Positions 1 through 5,327 of a DNA stretch of 11,337 nucleotides are shown piece by piece. The DNA is from JAKEHA01 sp964560355 (GTDB taxonomy: Bacteria; Krumholzibacteriota; Krumholzibacteriia; WVZY01; JAKEHA01), in NCBI GenBank assembly GCA_964560355.1, contig CAZLLI010000087.1:1-11337 (forward strand), given 5' to 3'. Position 1 is the first letter of the stretch. Every line of letters begins with the position of its first letter. The translations under genes and the position numbers were made by a program. Below the pieces are notes generated by a model that was given only the letters and a program-made list of their open reading frames with translations, made no database searches and had not been told where the DNA came from.

Positions 1-111
1 ACCTCCCTGGAATCGGGCCACGTCGTCGCCACCGACGGGCTCTTGCACGACTGGATGTGCGACGGCATCGCGGCGGTGTTTCCGCGCGACGGCAACTACG
101 CGCGCGCATGA
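1..111 (+). CDS. C-terminal end of an unidentified protein (5' truncated)
   Basis: The frame starting at base 1 is open for 36 codons and ends at TGA 109-111. Nearly every codon ends in G or C, as in the real genes downstream, which supports coding. The visible tail contains the stretch LLHDWMCDGIAAVFPRDG and ends in YARA. I do not recognise the family, and 36 residues are too few to call one. Its stop overlaps the start of the glycosyltransferase gene in an ATGA arrangement, so the two are probably co-transcribed and translationally coupled. This hints at a shared envelope or sugar pathway but does not show it. Confidence 0.65.
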   Translation, partial: TSLESGHVVATDGLLHDWMCDGIAAVFPRDGNYARA

Positions 112-1886
112 AGCAGCCCCGCTCCATCTTCACGCGCGATCTCGGGATCGTCCTCGGCGTGGCCCTGGTCGTACGCCTGGTGTACTTCTTCATCAATTGG
201 CGCACCAACCCCGCCTTCGACTTCCTCATCATGGACTCGTTGCACATCGACGAGTGGGCGCGCGCGATCGCGGCCGGACACCCGGGCGACGCGGTCTACT
301 TCCGCGGACCGCTGGTGCCGTATTTGTTCGCGCTGGTGCACAAGATGGGCGGCGGCATCGCGGGCGTCGTGCTGCTCAATCACGTGGCGGGCACGCTGAC
401 GTGCGGGTTGGTGTGGCTCCTCGCGCGCGAGTACTTCGGGCGCGCGGTCGCGCTGACCGCCGGACTCCTCGCCGCGCTGTACTGGCCCTTGGTCTACTTC
501 GAGGGCGAAGTCCTGATCGAGCCCGTGTTCATCACGCTGACGGTGCTGTCGCTGTGGCGGCTCGCGCGCGCGGCGGCGTCGCCGACGCTCGCGCGCGTCG
601 CGGTTGCGGGCGCGTGCGTTGGACTCGCGGCACTCGCGCGCCCGACCATCCTCGTACTCCTGCCGGCGCTCCCCTTCGTGTTCGCGGCGGGAGAAAGGCG
701 CGCGTCAGCGCGCTCGTGGCTGCGTCCATCGCTGGTCGCGATCGCGGCGTGCGCCGTGGTCTTGATTCCGTCGACGGTTCACAATTATCGCGCGGGTCGC
801 GCGATCGTCCCCGTCGCCTGGTCGGGCGGGTTGAACTTCTACATCGGTAACAACTCGGAGGCCGACGGGCGCAGCGCGATGATTCCGGGCGCCACGACGC
901 CGTGGATGGGCGGCGACGCCGAAGCGCTCGCGATCGCGTCGCAGCAGGCGGGCGATTCGCTCACCGCCGCGCAGGCTTCGCGCTTCTATCGCGGGCGCGC
1001 GCTCGACTTCATCGCCGCGCAGCCCGCTGCGGCGGCGAAGCTCGTCGCGAAGAAGCTCTACATGTTCTGGGAAGGACCGGAACGGTCGAACGAGAAGTAC
1101 ATCTACTTCTTCTGGGACGAATTCGGGTTGGGGCGCGTGCCCATGCCGGGCTTTTGGTTGGTGTCGCCGCTCGCGCTCGCGGGCATGATTCGACTGTGGC
1201 CGCGGCGCCGCGAGCTCGCGCTCTTGTACCTGTTCGTGCTCGCGTACATGGTCGGCGTGGTCGCGTTCTTCGTGGTCGCGCGCTATCGGTTACCGGTGGT
1301 GCCGGTCTTGATCGTGTTCGCGGCGTGGAGCGCGGTCGAGATCGGGAGCGCGTGGCGCGCGCGCCGCGCCGCGTGGCCGCTCGTCGCCTTGGTGGCGGCA
1401 CTCTTCGTCGCGGTGAACGCGAGTTATCCCGACTTCCTGCGCCGGCGCCCGACCCACGTCGCGATCTCGCACTACACGCTGGCGGGCGCCTACAGCGAGC
1501 GCGGCGACCAAGACCACGCCATGGTCGAGCTGATGGAAGCGCACGACGCGTTCCTGCGCGCGCCGTCGCGCTATTACGCCGGCGTCGCGCAGGACATCTA
1601 CTTCAAGCTCGGCACGATGCTGTTCGAGCGCGACCGCTGCGCGGAGGCGATCAAGGTGCTGGGTCAAATCGAGTCCAACGACGCGCGCGCGCACCGGGCG
1701 CGCTTCATGTTCGCGTCGTGCTGCGAAAAGACCGGCCGCTTCCAAGAGGCGGGGAAGGCGTACGAGCTCCTGCTCAAGGTCGAACCCGACAACGTCGAGG
1801 CGCTGGAAGGATTCATCCGCTGCCTGGAAGCGACGGGTCGCTGGGACGACGCCGCCGAAGCGCGCAAGCGCCTGCCCGACAAGTAA
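108..1886 (+). CDS. GT39/PMT-like membrane glycosyltransferase with C-terminal TPR region
   Basis: This is a 592-residue integral membrane protein of the GT-C superfamily. Such enzymes move a sugar from a polyprenyl-phosphate donor to a lipid or protein acceptor on the outer face of the inner membrane. About ten hydrophobic segments lie between residues 11 and 438. The first large loop holds D43 and the acidic pair D48-E49, followed by W50 and by Y64-F65-R66-G67-P68, matching the acidic loop-1 motif of GT39 enzymes. GLNFYIGNN (241-249) and ARYRLPVVPV (391-400) are also typical of bacterial GT39 proteins. Residues 452-590 are soluble and helical with TPR-like units near 452-480, 494-521, 525-557 and 562-588. 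ATG 108 was chosen because it overlaps the upstream stop (ATGA); a GTG at 57 would need a 55-base overlap and gives an arginine-rich extension that looks non-coding. Acceptor and donor sugar are unknown. The family call is firm; the TPR call is good from pattern alone. Confidence 0.85.
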   Translation: MKQPRSIFTRDLGIVLGVALVVRLVYFFINWRTNPAFDFLIMDSLHIDEWARAIAAGHPGDAVYFRGPLVPYLFALVHKMGGGIAGVVLLNHVAGTLTCGLVWLLAREYFGRAVALTAGLLAALYWPLVYFEGEVLIEPVFITLTVLSLWRLARAAASPTLARVAVAGACVGLAALARPTILVLLPALPFVFAAGERRASARSWLRPSLVAIAACAVVLIPSTVHNYRAGRAIVPVAWSGGLNFYIGNNSEADGRSAMIPGATTPWMGGDAEALAIASQQAGDSLTAAQASRFYRGRALDFIAAQPAAAAKLVAKKLYMFWEGPERSNEKYIYFFWDEFGLGRVPMPGFWLVSPLALAGMIRLWPRRRELALLYLFVLAYMVGVVAFFVVARYRLPVVPVLIVFAAWSAVEIGSAWRARRAAWPLVALVAALFVAVNASYPDFLRRRPTHVAISHYTLAGAYSERGDQDHAMVELMEAHDAFLRAPSRYYAGVAQDIYFKLGTMLFERDRCAEAIKVLGQIESNDARAHRARFMFASCCEKTGRFQEAGKAYELLLKVEPDNVEALEGFIRCLEATGRWDDAAEARKRLPDK

Positions 1887-1990
1887 TTCGACGTCGACGT
1901 CGCCCCTCTCGCCGGCTTGACCGCGGCCGCCTCGGCTGCTAGCATGCAGGCCTTCCGTCGTTCGTCCACCACGCCCCAGGAGGAGGTCCC
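1887..1990 (+). promoter_or_regulatory. Intergenic region with candidate sigma70-like promoter for the SIMPL/barrel operon
   Basis: In this 104-bp gap, TTGACC (1917-1922) matches the -35 consensus at 5 of 6 bases. A 17-bp spacer separates it from TAGCAT (1940-1945), which matches the -10 consensus at 4 of 6. A start near 1952 would give a leader of about 40 nt. A very strong Shine-Dalgarno, AGGAGGAGGT (1978-1987), precedes the GTG start at 1991. A 14-bp perfect palindrome, CGACGTCGACGTCG (1889-1902), lies just after the glycosyltransferase stop; it has no T-tract, so it is not an obvious terminator, and GTCGAC is a frequent word in this DNA. Promoter spacing and position are good, but high-GC genomes often use diverged promoters, so this remains a candidate. 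Confidence 0.4.
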
Positions 1991-2713
1991 GTGGGCTCCC
2001 GCTTCGCCACCATCGCGCTCGCCGTCGCCGTCGCGCTGGCCGGGTGGTTCATCGGCAACGGCTTCGTGCGCGGACGCACCGCCGACCGCTTCGTGTCGGT
2101 GAAGGGCGTCTCCGAACGCGACGTCACCGCCACCATGGCGCTGTGGCCGCTGCGCTTCGTGTCGACCGACGACAACCTCGCGCGCGCGCAGCAGAAGTTC
2201 GACGAAAGCAAGCAGGCGGTAATCGCGTTCCTGGGTAAGCACGCGATCGACGCGAGCAGCGTCGAGCTGCAGGGCTTCGACGTGACCGACGTGCTCGCCA
2301 ATCCCTATCGCGGCGACGGCACCGTCACCAGCCGCTACATCATCAGCGGAACCCTCATGGTGCGCGTCGACGACCCCACGCTGGTGCAGAAGGCGAGCCA
2401 GGACTTGGGGTCCCTGGTGCAGTCGGGGGTGGTGTTCTCGTCGCAGGGCGGCTACGGCGGCGGTCCGACCTTCCTCTTCACCAAGCTCAACGACTTCAAG
2501 CCCGAGATGATCGCCGAAGCGACCGCGAGCGCGCGCGAGGCGGCCGCGCAATTCGCGAAGGACTCGGGCAGCCGCCTCGGCGGTATTCGCACCGCCAGCC
2601 AGGGTGTGTTTCAGATCTTGCCGCGCGACCGCGCGCCCGGCGTGATGGAAGAATCCCAACTCAACAAGACCGTGCGCGTCGTGACCACCGTCGAGTACGC
2701 GCTCGAAGATTGA
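1991..2713 (+). CDS. SIMPL-domain (DUF541) protein, membrane-anchored
   Basis: The 240-residue product has an N-terminal hydrophobic segment (about 7-24) that is either an uncleaved anchor or a signal peptide, with no obvious lipobox. Residues 33-237 look like a SIMPL domain, the family that includes YggE and BP26. It opens with FVSVKGVSERDVTA (34-47), and the typical family pattern of a beta strand starting 'V.G.(G/S)(E/S)' followed by long alternating helix/strand stretches continues to VRVVTTVEYAL (228-238). These periplasmic or membrane-bound proteins have no established enzymatic role; some are linked to oxidative stress or form ring-like oligomers. The GTG start at 1991 is fixed by the strong AGGAGG just upstream. 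It appears to head an operon with two outer-membrane barrel genes, the first 25 nt downstream. Family assignment is good; cellular role is unknown. Confidence 0.8.
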   Translation: MGSRFATIALAVAVALAGWFIGNGFVRGRTADRFVSVKGVSERDVTATMALWPLRFVSTDDNLARAQQKFDESKQAVIAFLGKHAIDASSVELQGFDVTDVLANPYRGDGTVTSRYIISGTLMVRVDDPTLVQKASQDLGSLVQSGVVFSSQGGYGGGPTFLFTKLNDFKPEMIAEATASAREAAAQFAKDSGSRLGGIRTASQGVFQILPRDRAPGVMEESQLNKTVRVVTTVEYALED

Positions 2714-2724
2714 CGTTTCAAACC

Positions 2725-2730
2725 AAGGAG
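2725..2730 (+). promoter_or_regulatory. Shine-Dalgarno AAGGAG fixing the GTG start at 2739
   Basis: AAGGAG lies 8 nt before GTG 2739. It selects this start, which directly precedes MKKLIVV, a normal lysine-rich signal peptide n-region. Confidence 0.6.
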
Positions 2731-2738
2731 AGTCGTTC

Positions 2739-3371
2739 GTGAAGAAACTCATCGTCGTGTTGTTCGCCGTGTCGACGGTCGTAATGGCTTCGAGCGCGCG
2801 CGCGGCCCATTGGCACCTGGGCGCGATCGGCGGCATCAACTGGGCCGACATCACCGAGGTCGACGAGACGTCGATGAAGCCCGGCTTCTCGGGCGGCGCC
2901 TTCGTCGGGGCCGACTTCACACCCAGCGTGACCGCCCGCGTCGAGATCCTCTATACGCAGAAGGGAACCGATCGCAACGAGAACCCCGAGTTCAGCGGCC
3001 AGGACACCACCGTCAAGCTCGACTACGTCGAATTCCCGATCCTGCTCGTGTTCGATCTCAACAACTCGGAGTCGAGCGAGTTCAGCCTCATCGCCGGGCC
3101 GTCGTTCGGCTACAACGTGGTGGCGGAGGAAGAGCTCGAAGACGGGTCGATCGCGGACTACTCGGACGACGTCAACACGTTCGAGGCGAGCGTCGTGGTG
3201 GGCGCGGAGTTCGAGAAGATCCAGGAGTCGATGTCGTTCTTCGTCGACACGCGCATCACGCTGGGCCTGACCGGCATCCTCGACAACGCCGCCAGCGCCT
3301 ACGACGGTGTGAAGAACATCGGCTTCGGCGTGCTGGTGGGCCTCAAGTTCCCGGTCGGCGCGCAGAAGTAG
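2739..3371 (+). CDS. Small outer-membrane beta-barrel protein (OMP_b-brl_2/PorT-like), copy 1
   Basis: This is a 210-residue secreted protein. Its signal peptide has KK at positions 2-3, a hydrophobic core at 4-17 and a likely cleavage after SARA (residue 22). The mature part alternates short amphipathic strands with acidic loops and carries hallmarks of the OMP_b-brl_2 family: GGIN (31-34), SGGAFVGADFT (51-61), LYTQKG (71-76), LDYVEFPILL (94-103), IAGPSFGYN (118-126) and a final strand ending GLKFPVG (201-207). It is predicted to be an 8- to 10-stranded barrel in the outer membrane; the ligand or role is unknown. The loops are strongly acidic, for example 130-146. The protein ends in QK rather than a terminal aromatic residue. 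It is paralogous to the next gene, which begins 9 nt after its stop. Confidence 0.82.
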   Translation: MKKLIVVLFAVSTVVMASSARAAHWHLGAIGGINWADITEVDETSMKPGFSGGAFVGADFTPSVTARVEILYTQKGTDRNENPEFSGQDTTVKLDYVEFPILLVFDLNNSESSEFSLIAGPSFGYNVVAEEELEDGSIADYSDDVNTFEASVVVGAEFEKIQESMSFFVDTRITLGLTGILDNAASAYDGVKNIGFGVLVGLKFPVGAQK

Positions 3372-3375
3372 GAGG
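3370..3375 (+). promoter_or_regulatory. Shine-Dalgarno AGGAGG overlapping the upstream stop codon
   Basis: The TAG stop of barrel copy 1 (3369-3371) shares two bases with AGGAGG, and ATG 3381 follows after 5 nt. This layout suggests translational coupling, so the two barrel proteins would be made together. Confidence 0.6.
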
Positions 3376-3380
3376 CGACC

Positions 3381-4004
3381 ATGAAGCTGGTGGCGATGTG
3401 TGTGTGCGCGGCGCTGGTTACGGGCGCGATCGACGACGCCGGTGCGCGCGCGATGTACGGGGGAGTGAAGGGCGGGGTCAACAAGGCCGACGTGGTCGGT
3501 GACGACGCCGACGATCTCGATCGCAAGAACGGATTCATCGGCGGCGCCTTCTTCGGCGTCGACTTCACCGACGACTTCGGCATGCGCGTCGACGGACTCT
3601 ACGTGCAGAAGGGCGCCGAGGGCCGCTTCACCGCGTCCGGCGACAGCGTCGCGAGCGACGTCACGCTGTCGCTCGACTACCTCGAGTTCCCGGTGCTGTT
3701 CCTGGTCGGCTTTCCGACCGGCGAAAAGTGGGCGGTGAACCTGTTCGCGGGCCCGACCTTCGGTTTCAACCTCTCGGCCCAGGTCGACGTGGAGGGCGAA
3801 GGCACCTCCGACATCGAGAACGCGCAGACGTTCGAGTTCGGCGCGACCTTCGGCGGGGGCGTCGAGTACAAGCTGGAGTCGATGTCGCTCATCGGCGACT
3901 TCCGGTACGCCCTGGGCGCGACGAGCATCTCGGACGACTTCGACGGCAAGAACACCGGGGTCGCCTTCATGTTCGGGGTGAAGTTCCCGCTGGGAGAGAG
4001 GTAG
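3381..4004 (+). CDS. Small outer-membrane beta-barrel protein (OMP_b-brl_2/PorT-like), copy 2
   Basis: This 207-residue protein is clearly paralogous to copy 1. Matching blocks include GGVN (31-34), IGGAFFGVDFT (53-63), LYVQKGA (73-79), LDYLEFPVLF (98-107), FAGPTFGFN (122-130), a run around MSLIGDFRYALGAT (168-181) and the last strand GVKFPLG (199-205). LDYLEFP plus AGP.FG.N is typical of the PorT/OMP_b-brl_2 group. The signal peptide is less ordinary: one lysine, two cysteines (C7, C9), a core at 3-16, then IDDAGARA with a possible cleavage after residue 24. Loop residues are rich in Asp. It ends in GER, again without a terminal aromatic. It is last in the presumed SIMPL-barrel-barrel unit. 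Function is unknown; divergence from copy 1 is large enough to suggest an old duplication. Confidence 0.82.
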   Translation: MKLVAMCVCAALVTGAIDDAGARAMYGGVKGGVNKADVVGDDADDLDRKNGFIGGAFFGVDFTDDFGMRVDGLYVQKGAEGRFTASGDSVASDVTLSLDYLEFPVLFLVGFPTGEKWAVNLFAGPTFGFNLSAQVDVEGEGTSDIENAQTFEFGATFGGGVEYKLESMSLIGDFRYALGATSISDDFDGKNTGVAFMFGVKFPLGER

Positions 4005-4068
4005 ACCGGCCGACCGAAGATCACCTGAAACCCCAATCCCTCTATAGCGTATTATGGCCAGTCCAATC

Positions 4069-4118
4069 GATACCGGGTCCCACTGCCCGGGTCACACAAA
4101 CTGGGACGGCCCGGTATC
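4069..4118. repeat. Long imperfect palindrome in the RND operon leader
   Basis: GATACCGG (4069-4076) pairs perfectly with CCGGTATC (4111-4118), and GTCCCA (4077-4082) pairs with TGGGAC (4102-4107). The result is a 14-bp stem with one 3-nt bulge (4108-4110) and a 19-nt loop. In RNA it would be a stable hairpin; in DNA it could be a bipartite protein-binding site. No run of T follows on either strand, so a standard intrinsic terminator is unlikely. An alternative smaller hairpin, CCGGG (4073-4077) with CCCGG (4086-4090), competes with the long one, as leader RNAs with two states do; this is inference. The palindrome itself is read directly from the bases. Confidence 0.75.
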
Positions 4119-4123
4119 CCCAC

Positions 4124-4144
4124 TTACCCCGGTCCGGCGGGTAA
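4124..4144. repeat. Second, smaller inverted repeat in the RND operon leader
   Basis: TTACCC (4124-4129) and GGGTAA (4139-4144) are exact reverse complements separated by 9 nt. The left arm continues into TACCCCGG, which resembles the TACCGGG word in the larger palindrome (4071-4077, and inverted at 4110-4116). The pair ends 13 nt before the ribosome-binding region, so it could be a second operator half-site or part of a folded leader. A six-base repeat alone is weak; its position beside the larger palindrome is what makes it notable. Confidence 0.45.
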
Positions 4145-4171
4145 GCTCCTGAAGCAAAGTAGGTTCCTAGC

Positions 4172-5323
4172 ATGAGATCGACCCCACGGTTTCGTCGTAC
4201 ATGGATCGCGCCCGCTCTGGTAATCGCCGCCGCGGCGGCGCTGGGCGCGTGCGGCAAGGGCGGAGGGGCGAGCCAGGCGCAGGGCGCCGGCGGCCCGGGC
4301 GGGGCGCCGGGCGGCGCGGCACCCAAGCAGCCGCCCGTCCCGGTCGCGGTCGCCGCGGCCGCGACCGGCAGCATCGCCAGCTACTACACGGCCACGGCCA
4401 CCCTCGCCGCCGACAAGGAAGCCGAGATCATGTCGCGCGTGTCGGGCGTCGTCGAGAAGCTGTTGTGCGAAGAGGGCGACATCGTCGCCGAAGGCGCCGA
4501 GCTCCTCCTCATCGACAACGACGAGTACCAATACCGCCTCGAACAAGCCGAAGCCGCGCACAAAGACCTCGAAGCGCGCATGGCGCGCATGCAGACCATG
4601 CGCTCGCAGGACCTGGTCTCGGCGGAGGAGTACGACAAGGTCGTCAACGACCTCGCCGCCGCCAAGGCCGCCGAAGGAATGGCGCGCCTGAATCTCTCGT
4701 ACACGCGCGTCACCGCTCCGTTCTCGGGTCGCGTCGTCACGCGCAGCGTCGACCCCGGCCAGACCGTCAACGTCGGCACGCAGCTCTTCGTGCTGTCCGA
4801 CTTCAAGCCGCTCCTCGCGCGCGTGCACGTTCCGTCGAAGGAGTTCAACAAGCTCAAGCCCGACCAGCCGGTCGACCTGGTGCTCGAGAGCAGCGGCACC
4901 AAGCTCAAGGGCCGCATCCGCCTCGTGAGCCCGATCATCGACCCCTCGAGCGGCACCATCAAGGTGACGGTCGAGATCAACGAGTATCCCGCCGGCGTGC
5001 GCCCCGGCGACTTCGCGCAGGTCAGCATCGTCACCGAACGGCGCAACAACTCGACGCTGGTGCCGAAGATCGCGGTCGTCAACGACCGCGGCGAGCAGAT
5101 CGTGTACATCTCGCAGGCCGACACCACCGCCGAGCGGCGCGTGGTCGAGCTCGGCTTCCAGGACGACCAGAACGCGGAGATCATTTCGGGCGTCGCGGTG
5201 GGCGATCGCGTGGTCGTGAAGGGACAGCGCTCGCTCAAGCACGGCGCCGCGATCAAGGTCTTGGACGAAAACGCCGCCCAAGCGGCGGGCGACACCGCCT
5301 CCGGCAGCGCGGGCGACTCGTAG
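4172..5323 (+). CDS. RND efflux periplasmic adaptor (membrane fusion protein), lipoprotein type
   Basis: This 383-residue HlyD/AcrA-type adaptor would bridge the RND permease and an outer-membrane channel. The N-terminus is a lipoprotein signal with lipobox LGAC (24-27), so it is probably acylated at C27 and anchored in the inner membrane. Residues 28-53 form a Gly/Ala/Pro/Gln linker. The two halves of the lipoyl-like barrel-sandwich domain are at about 80-120 (SRVSGVVEKL, EGDIV.EG) and 173-210 (TRVTAPFSGRVV, DPGQTVNVG). They flank a short alpha-hairpin (about 121-172) that includes the usual LVSAEEYD (148-155). A beta-barrel domain (about 211-288, with SPIIDPSSGTIKV and RPGDFAQV) and a membrane-proximal domain (about 295-365, VPKIAVV, GVAVGDRVVVKG) complete the family order. 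The tail (366-383) is low complexity. The permease gene starts 4 nt after the stop. Substrate is not deducible. Confidence 0.92.
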   Translation: MRSTPRFRRTWIAPALVIAAAAALGACGKGGGASQAQGAGGPGGAPGGAAPKQPPVPVAVAAAATGSIASYYTATATLAADKEAEIMSRVSGVVEKLLCEEGDIVAEGAELLLIDNDEYQYRLEQAEAAHKDLEARMARMQTMRSQDLVSAEEYDKVVNDLAAAKAAEGMARLNLSYTRVTAPFSGRVVTRSVDPGQTVNVGTQLFVLSDFKPLLARVHVPSKEFNKLKPDQPVDLVLESSGTKLKGRIRLVSPIIDPSSGTIKVTVEINEYPAGVRPGDFAQVSIVTERRNNSTLVPKIAVVNDRGEQIVYISQADTTAERRVVELGFQDDQNAEIISGVAVGDRVVVKGQRSLKHGAAIKVLDENAAQAAGDTASGSAGDS

Positions 5324-5327
5324 GCGC

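Larger units (their letters stand above)
4005..4171 (+). promoter_or_regulatory. Non-coding leader upstream of the RND operon, with AT-rich promoter-like segment
   Basis: This 167-bp gap carries no credible ORF. Bases 4041-4056 (TCTATAGCGTATTATG) are conspicuously AT-rich for this DNA and contain TATTAT at 4050-4055, a 5 of 6 match to a -10 box. No good -35 is seen 16-18 bp upstream, which could mean activator dependence or a different sigma factor. A start near 4062 would place the large palindrome at 4069 almost at the 5' end of the transcript, leaving a leader of about 110 nt. The Shine-Dalgarno before ATG 4172 is modest (AAGTAGG, 4157-4163). No T-tract terminator for the upstream operon is visible. 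Confidence 0.35.

Noticed and set aside
57..107. Upstream GTG start for the glycosyltransferase
   Set aside because: It would overlap the upstream gene by 55 bases and add an arginine-rich segment before a normal membrane protein start. ATG 108 gives the common ATGA junction.
1889..1902. 14-bp palindrome CGACGTCGACGTCG as an operator
   Set aside because: It is built from GTCGAC/CGACG words that are very frequent throughout this DNA, and it sits directly behind a stop codon; chance is a sufficient explanation.
1664..2920. 418-codon open frame on the minus strand
   Set aside because: It crosses three plus-strand genes that have clear starts and ribosome sites; its composition is that of an antisense shadow.
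4069..4118. Intrinsic terminator for the barrel operon
   Set aside because: The stem is strong, but neither strand has a T-run after it; CCCACTTACC follows on the plus strand.
4247..4320. GGC/GCG-rich tract as a possible repeat element
   Set aside because: It encodes the Gly/Ala/Pro linker after the lipobox of the adaptor; low complexity of coding origin explains it.
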